Shown: positions 32,895 through 44,176, counted from the first letter of the stretch. The stretch: 64,000 nucleotides of DNA from Pythium myriotylum (GCA_023091665.1 JALJCQ010000009.1:1922001-1986000), one strand, 5' to 3'. The notes: a model not told the origin generated them from the sequence alone. Numbers and translations: made by a program.

Positions 32895-35800
32895 TCAATG
32901 GTCACAGCCTTGAATTCCGAGGGCTTGAGTGAGCTCTTGGTGACGAGGACCGGGTAGACCCTTCGTGAGCAAGTCGGCGTTCATGGTTGAGCTTGGGCAG
33001 TACTTTACTTCGACTTCCCCGGACTTGACTTCATCACGAATGTGGTGGTATTTGATGTCGATGTGCTTGGCACGACCATGGTTTACTGGGTTCTTGGTCA
33101 TCTTGATGCATGACTGGTTGTCTTCAAGAATCACCAACTTCGGACTTGGGACTTGTGCAGCGTCCAATGCTTCACACAGTAGGCGATGGACCCACTTGCC
33201 CTCTTGAATTGCGAGACTCAATGCGATGTACTCGGCTTCGCTTGTAGATAGGGAGACACTTGATTGCTTCTTGGATCCCCAGCTAATGGGTCCGCCGGCA
33301 AGTGTAAACACGTAGCCGGATGTTGACTTGCGGTCTGATATGTCACCGGCCCAATCGGCATCGGAGTAGCCAGCAAACTTCATGTCCGGGTCTGTGGTGA
33401 ATCGAATCCCGTGCGACTTGGTGCCTTGGAGGTAACGGAAGATGCGCTTGACGGCAATCCAATGGACTTCATGGGGCGCTTCCATGAATCGCGAGACCAT
33501 TCCCACGGCGAATGCAATGTCAGGTCGAGTGGCACACATTACATGCATCAGTGCACCAACTGCCTCGCGGTATGGGGCATTGGTGACCGGCACATCGTCT
33601 TCATTCGTCGTGGTGAGCTTGGCACTGACGTCAACTGGGCTTGCTACCGGCTTGCAGTCTTCCATGTTGAAGCGCTTTAAGATGTCACTGATGTAACGGC
33701 GCTGGCACAGAGTAACCGAACCATCTGCATTGTCGACGAGTTCGATGCCGAGGACAAACTTGCATGGACCATTGTCGGTCATCTCGAATCGCGTCTTGAG
33801 TTGTGACTTCACGTCCGTGATCAGGTCAGGCGAACTTCCAGTAATGATCACATCGTCAACGTAGACGAGTAGGAGCACACACTGGCCATCGATACACTTG
33901 ATGTACAGACACGGATCGGACTTGGATGCGTTGAAGCCGATCGATCGTACGTACTCGTCGAAGGTTTCGTTCCAGACCCGAGACGCCTGTTTTAGTCCGT
34001 AGATGGACTTGAGTAGCTTGAGACAGTCGTAGCCTCGCTCGAGTTCCATGCCTTCGGGAGTCCGGATGAATACTTGTTCCTTCATCACGCCATAAAGGAA
34101 AGCAGTTACGACGTCGAGTTGCTCAACAGGCCAACCGAATGACTTTGCTAGTGCAATCATCATGCGAAGAGTCGTGTACTTGAATACTGGTGCAAACGTC
34201 TCGGTGTAGTCGATACCGTACTTCTGCTTGAATCCTCGAGCCACAAGTCGAGCCTTGTACTTGTCGATCGAACCATCGGCACGTCTTTTGATCTTGAACA
34301 CCCACTTGGCGTCGATCGCTCGTTCGCCGTTTGGAAGCTTGGCTGGTGAGAACACTTCTCGTTCTTGCATAGATCGTAACTCGGCGGTAATCGCACGCTT
34401 CCAGTGTTCTTGATCTGGGCCACTGACGGCCTCTTCATACGTGCTTGGTTCAGTGAAATCGCTGGTCTCTGTCAGGTTCGCACTTGCACGCCACCACTCG
34501 ACTGGGGACATTCGTCGTCGGGTTGATCTTCGAACACTTTCCGAACCGCTTGCTTCATCGTCTGCGTCGGATTGCATTGGTTCAACTGGTTGTGGGGCAC
34601 CTGAGCGGCGTTTGCCACTGTACTTGAAATTGGCCAAGTTGAGACCACCTTCGTTGTCGATGTCATCGAGTCGTTCCAGCAAGTCGTCCATGCCTGATGT
34701 AGTGTTTTCGAGGTACCAGCCGCCGGGCTTGGTCTCGTCGAAATTGACATCGCGACTGATGACGATCTTGTTAGCTTCAATGTCGAAGATCCGATACGCT
34801 TTTGATGACTCTTGATAACCGACGAATAGGCCAGGGCGAGACTTGGCATCCCACTTCTTGCGCATCTCACTTGGTGTGAGTACGAACGCGAGACAGCCGA
34901 AGACGCGCATGTGCTTGATGCTAGGTTTCTCACCGTAGACCAGTTCATACGGTGTCTTGTCGTTGGACTTCGGTGATGGCAAGCGATTCTTGATGTAGAT
35001 CGCGGTCATTGCTGCTTCTGCCCAGAAGATTTTGTCCAAACCAGCATGATGGAGCATGCTGCGACCCATCGTGACGATACTTCGGATGTTGCGCTCGGCC
35101 GTACTGTTGGTTTGGTGCGCGTATGGCACAGTGACTTGCTGCTCGATGCCTTGGTCAGCATAGAACGCCTTGATTGCACTCGTAGCAAATTCCTTGGCTC
35201 CGTCGTGACGTACAAACTTGACACGGCGATCAAACTGGTTGCTGACTTGCTTGATGAATTTGATGATCAGTGCACTGCAGTCTGACTTGGACGCAATGCA
35301 TGAACCGTGCATCAAACCACTGGATTCGTCCACGATCAGGAGCAAATACTTGCTGCCGCCGATGCTGTCGACCTCCATCGGGCCACAAAGGTCGAGATGG
35401 ATGAGTTCGAACGGTTGAAACTTGCGCTTCTCGGTGTTGGACTTGAATGGCTTCTGGACCATTTTGCCTTGCTGGCACCCTTGGCACATCGGTGTAGCTT
35501 TGGTGCTCGTAGGCAGATCCGCGTCCTTCACCATTGACTTGTCGAGCAACAAGCGCAACAACGGAGTCGATGCATGACCCATGCGCTCGTGCAGGATCGA
35601 GATTGCGCGGTCCGCCGAGATTGTCAAAGCTGAAGGCGAAGTGGCGCGCGGGAATGAGCGGAGCCAAAACAACCCGAACGCAAGTTGAGCAGTCGCGACG
35701 ACCTTCCGCGACCTTTTGTCGAATACGCTCATTGCAGGCCCTTCGAAGACAACGCGAAACTTGCCTGACTTGTTGATCTGCGGGATTGAAAGCAGATTCT

Positions 35801-36875
35801 TCTTGATTCCTGGTACGTATAATACGTCGCGGAGTTCGAGGTCACGAACTTGTCCGCCGTGAATGATAGCGCGCTCGTGCACTGTGCCAACGCCGAGGAT
35901 CTTGGTCTTCGTTCCTTCCGCGACCACAAGTTCACCGTGGTCGCCCTCAGCCAAACTGGCAAACATCGAGCGGTCGTTACAGACATGGTGCGTGGCACCA
36001 CTGTCAATCGCCCACTTCCCAATCATGGAAGTGTCCGGCGCTATACTGGCCTCCATTGATACAGCGAAGGCGATGGCGTCATCGTCTTCTTCATAGTCGC
36101 GTTGTACGTGGTTCGCGCGTTTTCCGCCAAAGCGACCACCGCCGAATTTGCGACCTTCTTGCTTGTTCTTGGCCCAACAACGGTCAACTAAGTGACCAGT
36201 CTTGCCGCAGTGCGAGCATACACGAGTATCTTGCTCCGACACAAACGCCTTGGCTTGGTCGTCGAGCTTGGTGGCTGCAGTCTTCATCTCGCCGGCACGC
36301 TTCACGTGCTCGTTCGTGAGAGCCTTGATCACTTCTTTAGTTCTCAAGTCGGCATTGCTCATCTCGATGTGCAGAACCACGTTCTCATAGCTCTTAGGCA
36401 AACTGCGCAGCAGACAAATTGCCACATCTTCGTCCTCCATCTTCGCGCCGATGGCCACAAGCTTGGCGTGGATGTTGAGGATCTCGTTGCAGTGATGCAA
36501 CACATTCGCGCCTTCCTTCATCTCCATACTAAAGAGCTGACGCTTCAAGTAGATTCGACCCGCCTTCTGCGACCCTTCGTACAACGAACGGAGTCGCTTC
36601 CATGCCACATGAGCTTCTTCACAGTCGTCGACGATGTGGTGGTACTCCGCGTCGATATGGAGGAGCATCAGGCCGAACGCGATGTTGTTGGTCCTGATGT
36701 ATTCGTCCTTGATCCGCGGGTCCGAGAACGTCGGCGTCTCGTTGATGTTCACGACATTCCACACCGACTTGGTTAGGAACACGCCTCGCATGTAGCGTGC
36801 CCACGAAGCGTAGTTGTCGCCACGGAACTTGTCAACGAGAGTCTTTGTCTTGTCCGTCATGGTACTTGGGCTCAT
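32895..36875 (-). CDS. gag-pol: Copia gag-pol polyprotein (B2)
   Basis: 1326 codons with the same protein sequence as the B1 product, including the CCHC knuckle, protease DSGA, integrase Asp495/Asp558/Glu594, RT YVDD and RNase H motifs. The start ATG is in the primer binding site. With intact LTRs and frame, this copy and B1 are the best candidates for recently mobile elements in the window. Confidence 0.95.
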   Translation of the reverse strand: MSPSTMTDKTKTLVDKFRGDNYASWARYMRGVFLTKSVWNVVNINETPTFSDPRIKDEYIRTNNIAFGLMLLHIDAEYHHIVDDCEEAHVAWKRLRSLYEGSQKAGRIYLKRQLFSMEMKEGANVLHHCNEILNIHAKLVAIGAKMEDEDVAICLLRSLPKSYENVVLHIEMSNADLRTKEVIKALTNEHVKRAGEMKTAATKLDDQAKAFVSEQDTRVCSHCGKTGHLVDRCWAKNKQEGRKFGGGRFGGKRANHVQRDYEEDDDAIAFAVSMEASIAPDTSMIGKWAIDSGATHHVCNDRSMFASLAEGDHGELVVAEGTKTKILGVGTVHERAIIHGGQVRDLELRDVLYVPGIKKNLLSIPQINKSGKFRVVFEGPAMSVFDKRSRKVVATAQLAFGLFWLRSFPRATSPSALTISADRAISILHERMGHASTPLLRLLLDKSMVKDADLPTSTKATPMCQGCQQGKMVQKPFKSNTEKRKFQPFELIHLDLCGPMEVDSIGGSKYLLLIVDESSGLMHGSCIASKSDCSALIIKFIKQVSNQFDRRVKFVRHDGAKEFATSAIKAFYADQGIEQQVTVPYAHQTNSTAERNIRSIVTMGRSMLHHAGLDKIFWAEAAMTAIYIKNRLPSPKSNDKTPYELVYGEKPSIKHMRVFGCLAFVLTPSEMRKKWDAKSRPGLFVGYQESSKAYRIFDIEANKIVISRDVNFDETKPGGWYLENTTSGMDDLLERLDDIDNEGGLNLANFKYSGKRRSGAPQPVEPMQSDADDEASGSESVRRSTRRRMSPVEWWRASANLTETSDFTEPSTYEEAVSGPDQEHWKRAITAELRSMQEREVFSPAKLPNGERAIDAKWVFKIKRRADGSIDKYKARLVARGFKQKYGIDYTETFAPVFKYTTLRMMIALAKSFGWPVEQLDVVTAFLYGVMKEQVFIRTPEGMELERGYDCLKLLKSIYGLKQASRVWNETFDEYVRSIGFNASKSDPCLYIKCIDGQCVLLLVYVDDVIITGSSPDLITDVKSQLKTRFEMTDNGPCKFVLGIELVDNADGSVTLCQRRYISDILKRFNMEDCKPVASPVDVSAKLTTTNEDDVPVTNAPYREAVGALMHVMCATRPDIAFAVGMVSRFMEAPHEVHWIAVKRIFRYLQGTKSHGIRFTTDPDMKFAGYSDADWAGDISDRKSTSGYVFTLAGGPISWGSKKQSSVSLSTSEAEYIALSLAIQEGKWVHRLLCEALDAAQVPSPKLVILEDNQSCIKMTKNPVNHGRAKHIDIKYHHIRDEVKSGEVEVKYCPSSTMNADLLTKGLPGPRHQELTQALGIQGCDH

Positions 36876-36879
36876 AACC
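36866..36879 (-). other. Primer binding site of B2 with embedded gag ATG
   Basis: Same 14-nt site as in B1; gag ATG at 36873-36875. Confidence 0.87.
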
Positions 36880-37234
36880 TATTAAAGGTCACGAAGTCGA
36901 GAAGAGGAGTGGACTTGACTGAAGCTTGGCAAAATGCAGAGTGAATTGATCGGGACTTAGTTCGCTGTCGCTACCTCTAAGCCGTCTTGTGTCCTACGCT
37001 ACCATAAACATATGCATGTCCTACCTATCGTAATCATATGCAGAGGTATACACACTTCGTGGGTACTTCAACAAGGTTGATGGGTTGAACTGGGTTCAAC
37101 CCAGAACTAGATGGAGAACTTTCCACCTGAGAATTTTCTACATGGGAATCTTCCACATGAGAATTTTCTACAGTTGAATCTTCCACAACTTGAACTTCAA
37201 CTTCAAGATGTTGTGACACATTGTACCCATAATA
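36880..37234 (-). repeat. Family B LTR (5' LTR of B2, 355 bp)
   Basis: TATTA...TAATA ends; followed by the right TTGGC duplication. Confidence 0.92.
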
Positions 37235-37596
37235 TTGGCAAGGCTCTTCTTCTCGAAGTGTTCTTCCAGTCTTGACCATGCATCTTGCGCACCACTCGCC
37301 GACCGAACCAGCGGGAGCTGCGAGTCTTCCATCGCGAGACAGATCATCGCGAGCGCCTTGCGAGACTTCTTCTTGAAGAGGGCTCGGTCCGCGTCGGTCT
37401 GGCACTGCTTGAGTTTGACCTCTCCACAGACAACTTCCCAGACGTCGCGTTCTTCGAGCACCATCTGCATCTTGAACTTCCATGTGTGGAAGTTGGTTCC
37501 GTCGAACTTGTTGATGCGAGCTGGGGTGGTCGAATCCATGGCGAAGGCTGGGGAGGCGAAGTCGGTGGAGGCAGAGTCGGCTGGGCTTGGGCTCAT
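37235..37596 (-). pseudogene. N-terminal Gag of A9
   Basis: About 120 codons, [10 protein letters not shown] to EKKSLAN, from the ATG in the primer binding site up to the B2 insertion point. Downstream Gag resumes at 32532. Confidence 0.88.
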
Positions 37597-37600
37597 AACC
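37587..37600 (-). other. Primer binding site of A9 with embedded gag ATG
   Basis: GGTTATGAGCCCAA on the minus strand, abutting LTR 9; gag ATG at 37594-37596. Confidence 0.87.
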
Positions 37601-37959
37601 TGTTGGAAGGTCGCTTGGTTGGTGGGATGCAAAATGCAAAGTGAATTGATCGGGACTTAGTTCGCTGCTGCTACCTCTAAGCCGTCTGTGTGTGTCCTAC
37701 GCTACCGTAATCATATGTATGTCCTACCTATCGTAAACATATGCAAACATAGACTGACTTCGTGGATACTTCAACGAAGTCGATGGGTGGCACTGGATTC
37801 AAACCAGAACCAGACGGAGAATCTTCCACATGTCGAATCTTCCACATGTCGAATCTTCCACGGAGAATCTTCTGCAGGAGAATCTTCTACAGCCGAGCTT
37901 CAACTGCCGAGCTTCAACTGGAATGATGACGATGGGTTCGAGGCGCATCATCTTCAACA
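37601..37959 (-). repeat. Family A LTR 9 (5' LTR of A9, 359 bp)
   Basis: Two 16-bp repeats; GATGACGATGGG variant as in LTR 8. Its outer end is followed by the right CCGTC duplication. Confidence 0.92.
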
Positions 37960-37964
37960 CCGTC
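37960..37964. other. Target site duplication CCGTC, right copy
   Basis: Partner of 18796-18800 across the A8-A9 tandem. Confidence 0.9.
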
Positions 37965-38226
37965 GCCAAGTTCACGTCGATCCGCACCATCCTCAGCATC
38001 GCCGCTCGACACAAGCTCATGATCCATCAGATGGATGTCAAGACGGCGTTCCTGAACGGCAACCTCGACGAAGAAATCTACATGAAGCAGCCCGAAGGCT
38101 TCGTCGACCAGCGCCACCCCGACTACGTGTGCAAGCTCAAGCGCTCGCTCTACGGTCTCAAGCAGTCGCCACGCATGTGGAACCAGACCATCGACGCCTT
38201 CATGCGCAAGGTCGGCTTCACCAAGT
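37960..38226 (+). pseudogene. Copia family A fragment A10a (RT piece of host Z)
   Basis: Starts with target duplication CCGTC and continues the RT frame of A7 (VAKFTSIRT...[11 protein letters not shown]...[10 protein letters not shown]...KVGFTK). It stops abruptly after GFTK at 38226. The next residues of family A (CEMDHCVYV) are found in inverted orientation from 49697 leftwards. The break is thus the left inversion junction. Confidence 0.9.
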
Positions 38227-38227
38227 T
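38226..38227. other. Left inversion junction (Copia Z / tRNA long unit)
   Basis: ...TTCACCAAGT of Copia RT is joined to TACAGCGCACCG of the tRNA long unit. In undisturbed units TACAGCG is preceded by CTGGGTAA, and that end is found at 49698. One T is present at both junctions. Confidence 0.88.
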
Positions 38228-39097
38228 ACAGCGCACCGTTGTTGGCAGCTAAAATCCCCAATATTGTGGAAGATGGGGAGGGGGCTTGGTGTTTTTAATG
38301 CGAGGCCTCTTCGACTTGACTGTTGGAAAAGCCCAGGGCTTCGATGAGTCTTGTTACTTGTTGGAGCTTGATGCTTGAGTGGGGTCCCGAGTCTCAGAAG
38401 GAAAGGCGAAGTTTAAGCTAGACTAGGCTAATTAGGCTAATATGTAGGGTACAGGTAGTAGGCGTAGGCTAGGTGCTGGATCTCGTGTCTCATGGTCTGA
38501 TTTTGTGTGGAACACCCGGATCCGGGGTTAAAACCGGATTTATGTGGACCACATAAGTTGGGTCCGGACACGTGTCTGACCGATAACAAACAAGTTGCGA
38601 TTTTCCCCCCTCAAGCTCAAGTCCCCGGACCAAGCGGCGAACAAGAGGGAAGGTCAGAGGCACGCGTCAGCTGCGGTCAAGGTCAGGAGAACCCAGCGCG
38701 CCCCCCGCCTCGTGCAGCTTCAACCCGCAAGTCCCGTGGGTGGCAAGCAGCCCACGTTAAAGTTCCAGTGTCCCGAGACACTGTGGGAAGGTCAAGGTCG
38801 TTTTCAAGGTCGGATCCAAGCCTCGCGGCGCGGATCCCGTGTCAAGTCCTGCCGGTCGTGCTACGCACCGGATCCAGGCCACGTGTAATCGCTGCGGCGC
38901 GTCTCTTCCGCTCAAGGCTCAACGGATCTTGTCTTCTCCGCGCTTGCAACGCGGGATCTCGAGTCCACGGTCCCAGAACGGGTACAAGACCAAAGAACTG
39001 GGGCGTTTGTGTCCAGGGTGCGGTTGTTACCGAATCCTGCACAGACGCTGACGTGGGAAGCGCCCAGCAAGAGTAATTTTGCTGCCGCTACACCACA
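38227..39097 (-). repeat. 1205-bp segment, partial (cut by the inversion)
   Basis: 871 bp of the long-unit-specific segment. The missing 334 bp are at 49698-50031; 871 + 334 = 1205, so nothing was lost at the break. Confidence 0.88.
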
Positions 39098-39460
39098 GGA
39101 ACAGCACCCGCATACCAGCGCAGCCAGGAACGAAGAGTTTCGCAACCGACCCAGCCAGCCGTGTGGGCGGGGCCGGTCGTCCAGGGACGATGTCACTCCA
39201 CGTCGAACCCACGAGGTTAGGCGAGGGCACGGTGATGCGTACGGCGAGAAGGCACCGACAAGGGCAGCCGTCCTCCTTGGCGCACTCGCCCCTTCCCTCT
39301 CTCTTTCCCTCCCTCTCCTCCCACGATGTCAACCCCCACTGCGACGCGTCTTCCCACGCCACCTGCACTTCTTCCTCCCCTACACCAACAGGCAAGTTTA
39401 CGACGAGGGAGCTCACCGACATGAGGGGACACACACACACCAACACACCAACTCACACAC

Positions 39461-39497
<37 letters not shown>

Positions 39498-39710
39498 AAA
39501 ATGTCGCCAGAGTCGTTGCCACTGCCGCTGCGACAGTCGTATCCGAGACAAACGACGACGTCCACCGCGACGAGTGCGTGCCGCGAGGTCCACGTGAGAC
39601 GACATCGCCCCAGCGCTGTCGATAGCAACAGCAAAGAGAATGGACGAGTGTTGGTGTCCGTGTGTCCGTGCATCCCGCCATTGACGGACGCGGTGTGTTT
39701 TGCAAAAGAA

Positions 39711-39782
39711 TAGCACTTGTTGGTCTCGATCCAACGACCTTTGGGTTATGAGCCCAACACGCTTCCTCTGCGCCAAAGTGCT
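39711..39782 (-). tRNA. tRNA-iMet (CAT), array copy L1
   Basis: 72 nt, no intron, folds as a full cloverleaf: 7-bp acceptor stem AGCACTT/AAGTGCT, D stem, anticodon stem TTGGG/CCCAA with loop CTCATAA, T stem GTTGG/CCAAC. Initiator hallmarks are the A1:T72 pair, three G:C pairs at the base of the anticodon stem, and T loop ATCGAGA with A at positions 54 and 60 in place of T54. Internal A box (TGGCGCAGAGG) and B box (GGATCGAGACC) are present, and a TTCTTTT terminator follows the gene. Confidence 0.96.
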
Positions 39783-39942
39783 GCTTCAAAACGATACTTA
39801 CCGCCCACACAATCGCATACTCGCACTATACACGCCGCGCGCGCAACCAACTCACGAGTAAAATGAACATACACAACCTATACATCAACACCAGGCCACC
39901 GACACCACCCCTCGCGACCTCCACAACCCACGAGTACGAACC

Positions 39943-39984
<42 letters not shown>

Positions 39985-39991
39985 GCGGGAA

Positions 39992-41196
39992 TTTGGTGGT
40001 GTGGATTGAAGGAGAGAGGCCGCGGTCTCTCACCACCGTCTACCCTGTGGATCCGATGGTTAGACTGTCCCGCAGGAGCTCCGGTTAGGGATCCAGAGGG
40101 CCCTAATGTCCCTCATTGTGGGTCCCGAGTCTCAGATAAATAAATTCCATTACACTTAGGGGGGTGTGACTTCTCAATCTGCTTTTCTAGCTAAAATGTA
40201 TGGGGCGTAATATAATTGCAATAATTTGCTATCAAATATTGTCCTTGACTTGACTTGAGTATATACCGAAATGCCTTGAGTAATACTTCCCGGGTAAAAT
40301 ATTACTATCTTGTAATACTGGGTAATACAGCGCACCGTTGTTGGCAGCTAAAATCCCCAATATTGTGGAAGATGGGGAGGGGGCTTGGTGTTTTTAATGC
40401 GAGGCCTCTTCGACTTGACTGTTGGAAAAGCCCAGGGCTTCGATGAGTCTTGTTACTTGTTGGAGCTTGATGCTTGAGTGGGGTCCCGAGTCTCAGAAGG
40501 AAAGGCGAAGTTTAAGCTAGACTAGGCTAATTAGGCTAATATGTAGGGTACAGGTAGTAGGCGTAGGCTAGGTGCTGGATCTCGTGTCTCATGGTCTGAT
40601 TTTGTGTGGAACACCCGGATCCGGGGTTAAAACCGGATTTATGTGGACCACATAAGTTGGGTCCGGACACGTGTCTGACCGATAACAAACAAGTTGCGAT
40701 TTTCCCCCCTCAAGCTCAAGTCCCCGGACCAAGCGGCGAACAAGAGGGAAGGTCAGAGGCACGCGTCAGCTGCGGTCAAGGTCAGGAGAACCCAGCGCGC
40801 CCCCCGCCTCGTGCAGCTTCAACCCGCAAGTCCCGTGGGTGGCAAGCAGCCCACGTTAAAGTTCCAGTGTCCCGAGACACTGTGGGAAGGTCAAGGTCGT
40901 TTTCAAGGTCGGATCCAAGCCTCGCGGCGCGGATCCCGTGTCAAGTCCTGCCGGTCGTGCTACGCACCGGATCCAGGCCACGTGTAATCGCTGCGGCGCG
41001 TCTCTTCCGCTCAAGGCTCAACGGATCTTGTCTTCTCCGCGCTTGCAACGCGGGATCTCGAGTCCACGGTCCCAGAACGGGTACAAGACCAAAGAACTGG
41101 GGCGTTTGTGTCCAGGGTGCGGTTGTTACCGAATCCTGCACAGACGCTGACGTGGGAAGCGCCCAGCAAGAGTAATTTTGCTGCCGCTACACCACA
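39992..41196 (-). repeat. 1205-bp long-unit segment, copy 2
   Basis: Bounded by GGAA (TTCC on the other strand) at both ends; absent from short units, which have one TTCC there. It contains a 17-bp direct repeat (GGGTCCCGAGTCTCAGA at 40120 and 40481) and an AT-rich part with a potential hairpin at 40279-40306. Confidence 0.88.
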
Positions 41197-41559
41197 GGAA
41201 CAGCACCCGCATACCAGCGCAGCCAGGAACGAAGAGTTTCGCAACCGACCCAGCCAGCCGTGTGGGCGGGGCCGGTCGTCCAGGGACGATGTCACTCCAC
41301 GTCGAACCCACGAGGTTAGGCGAGGGCACGGTGATGCGTACGGCGAGAAGGCACCGACAAGGGCAGCCGTCCTCCTTGGCGCACTCGCCCCTTCCCTCTC
41401 TCTTTCCCTCCCTCTCCTCCCACGATGTCAACCCCCACTGCGACGCGTCTTCCCACGCCACCTGCACTTCTTCCTCCCCTACACCAACAGGCAAGTTTAC
41501 GACGAGGGAGCTCACCGACATGAGGGGACACACACACACCAACACACCAACTCACACAC

Positions 41560-41594
<35 letters not shown>

Positions 41595-41807
41595 AAAATG
41601 TCGCCAGAGTCGTTGCCACTGCCGCTGCGACAGTCGTATCCGAGACAAACGACGACGTCCACCGCGACGAGTGCGTGCCGCGAGGTCCACGTGAGACGAC
41701 ATCGCCCCAGCGCTGTCGATAGCAACAGCAAAGAGAATGGACGAGTGTTGGTGTCCGTGTGTCCGTGCATCCCGCCATTGACGGACGCGGTGTGTTTTGC
41801 AAAAGAA

Positions 41808-41879
41808 TAGCACTTGTTGGTCTCGATCCAACGACCTTTGGGTTATGAGCCCAACACGCTTCCTCTGCGCCAAAGTGCT
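41808..41879 (-). tRNA. tRNA-iMet (CAT), array copy L2
   Basis: Same 72-nt sequence as copy L1, including A54, A60, A1:T72 and the T-run terminator. 2097 bp from L1. Confidence 0.96.
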
Positions 41880-42039
41880 GCTTCAAAACGATACTTACCG
41901 CCCACACAATCGCATACTCGCACTATACACGCCGCGCGCGCAACCAACTCACGAGTAAAATGAACATACACGACCTATACATCAACACCAGGCCACCGAC
42001 ACCACCCCTCGCGACCTCCACAACCCACGAGTACGAACC

Positions 42040-42079
<40 letters not shown>

Positions 42080-42086
42080 GCGGGAA

Positions 42087-43291
42087 TTTGGTGGTGTGGA
42101 TTGAAGGAGAGAGGCCGCGGTCTCTCACCACCGTCTACCCTGTGGATCCGATGGTTAGACTGTCCCGCAGGAGCTCCGGTTAGGGATCCAGAGGGCCCTA
42201 ATGTCCCTCATTGTGGGTCCCGAGTCTCAGATAAATAAATTCCATTACACTTAGGGGGGTGTGACTTCTCAATCTGCTTTTCTAGCTAAAATGTATGGGG
42301 CGTAATATAATTGCAATAATTTGCTATCAAATATTGTCCTTGACTTGACTTGAGTATATACCGAAATGCCTTGAGTAATACTTCCCGGGTAAAATATTAC
42401 TATCTTGTAATACTGGGTAATACAGCGCACCGTTGTTGGCAGCTAAAATCCCCAATATTGTGGAAGATGGGGAGGGGGCTTGGTGTTTTTAATGCGAGGC
42501 CTCTTCGACTTGACTGTTGGAAAAGCCCAGGGCTTCGATGAGTCTTGTTACTTGTTGGAGCTTGATGCTTGAGTGGGGTCCCGAGTCTCAGAAGGAAAGG
42601 CGAAGTTTAAGCTAGACTAGGCTAATTAGGCTAATATGTAGGGTACAGGTAGTAGGCGTAGGCTAGGTGCTGGATCTCGTGTCTCATGGTCTGATTTTGT
42701 GTGGAACACCCGGATCCGGGGTTAAAACCGGATTTATGTGGACCACATAAGTTGGGTCCGGACACGTGTCTGACCGATAACAAACAAGTTGCGATTTTCC
42801 CCCCTCAAGCTCAAGTCCCCGGACCAAGCGGCGAACAAGAGGGAAGGTCAGAGGCACGCGTCAGCTGCGGTCAAGGTCAGGAGAACCCAGCGCGCCCCCC
42901 GCCTCGTGCAGCTTCAACCCGCAAGTCCCGTGGGTGGCAAGCAGCCCACGTTAAAGTTCCAGTGTCCCGAGACACTGTGGGAAGGTCAAGGTCGTTTTCA
43001 AGGTCGGATCCAAGCCTCGCGGCGCGGATCCCGTGTCAAGTCCTGCCGGTCGTGCTACGCACCGGATCCAGGCCACGTGTAATCGCTGCGGCGCGTCTCT
43101 TCCGCTCAAGGCTCAACGGATCTTGTCTTCTCCGCGCTTGCAACGCGGGATCTCGAGTCCACGGTCCCAGAACGGGTACAAGACCAAAGAACTGGGGCGT
43201 TTGTGTCCAGGGTGCGGTTGTTACCGAATCCTGCACAGACGCTGACGTGGGAAGCGCCCAGCAAGAGTAATTTTGCTGCCGCTACACCACA
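42087..43291 (-). repeat. 1205-bp long-unit segment, copy 3
   Basis: Same length and GGAA borders as copy 2. Confidence 0.88.
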
Positions 43292-43654
43292 GGAACAGCA
43301 CCCGCATACCAGCGCAGCCAGGAACGAAGAGTTTCGCAACCGACCCAGCCAGCCGTGTGGGCGGGGCCGGTCGTCCAGGGACGATGTCACTCCACGTCGA
43401 ACCCACGAGGTTAGGCGAGGGCACGGTGATGCGTACGGCGAGAAGGCACCGACAAGGGCAGCCGTCCTCCTTGGCGCACTCGCCCCTTCCCTCTCTCTTT
43501 CCCTCCCTCTCCTCCCACGATGTCAACCCCCACTGCGACGCGTCTTCCCACGCCACCTGCACTTCTTCCTCCCCTACACCAACAGGCAAGTTTACGACGA
43601 GGGAGCTCACCGACATGAGGGGACACACACACACCAACACACCAACTCACACAC

Positions 43655-43691
<37 letters not shown>

Positions 43692-43904
43692 AAAATGTCG
43701 CCAGAGTCGTTGCCACTGCCGCTGCGACAGTCGTATCCGAGACAAACGACGACGTCCACCGCGACGAGTGCGTGCCGCGAGGTCCACGTGAGACGACATC
43801 GCCCCAGCGCTGTCGATAGCAACAGCAAAGAGAATGGACGAGTGTTGGTGTCCGTGTGTCCGTGCATCCCGCCATTGACGGACGCGGTGTGTTTTGCAAA
43901 AGAA

Positions 43905-43976
43905 TAGCACTTGTTGGTCTCGATCCAACGACCTTTGGGTTATGAGCCCAACACGCTTCCTCTGCGCCAAAGTGCT
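43905..43976 (-). tRNA. tRNA-iMet (CAT), array copy L3
   Basis: Same sequence as L1; intact acceptor, anticodon and T stems; T-run terminator follows. Confidence 0.96.
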
Positions 43977-44136
43977 GCTTCAAAACGATACTTACCGCCC
44001 ACACAATCGCATACTCGCACTATACACGCCGCGCGCGCAACCAACTCACGAGTAAAATGAACATACACAACCTATACATCAACACCAGGCCACCGACACC
44101 ACCCCTCGCGACCTCCACAACCCACGAGTACGAACC

Positions 44137-44176
<40 letters not shown>

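Larger units (their letters stand above)
32533..37234 (-). mobile_element. Copia family B, copy B2 (intact, 4702 bp)
   Basis: Same structure and length as B1: LTRs 32533-32887 and 36880-37234, open gag-pol, primer binding site and polypurine tract. The flanking duplication is TTGGC. Every open frame I compared is at a constant offset of 8606 bp from its partner in B1 with the same translation, so the two copies are identical or nearly so. Confidence 0.95.
23508..37959 (-). mobile_element. Copia family A, copy A9, split by two family B insertions
   Basis: Minus-strand element with 3' LTR 23508-23866 (shared with A8) and 5' LTR 37601-37959. Its internal region lies in three pieces: 37235-37600, 28629-32532 and 23867-23926. 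They are separated by B2 (into gag) and B1 (near the 3' end). Each B insertion is flanked by a 5-bp duplication, so A9 was complete before B arrived. The bridging piece 28629-32532 carries the same Asn (VVLNGAKRT) and Asp (NDVAER) variants as A8. Confidence 0.92.

Noticed and set aside
40606..41175. 189-codon frame in the 1205-bp segment, with CxxC-like motifs in neighbouring frames
   Set aside because: Arg/Pro/Ser-rich, no recognisable family, and the Cys motifs fall in different frames. Kept only as part of the repeat description.
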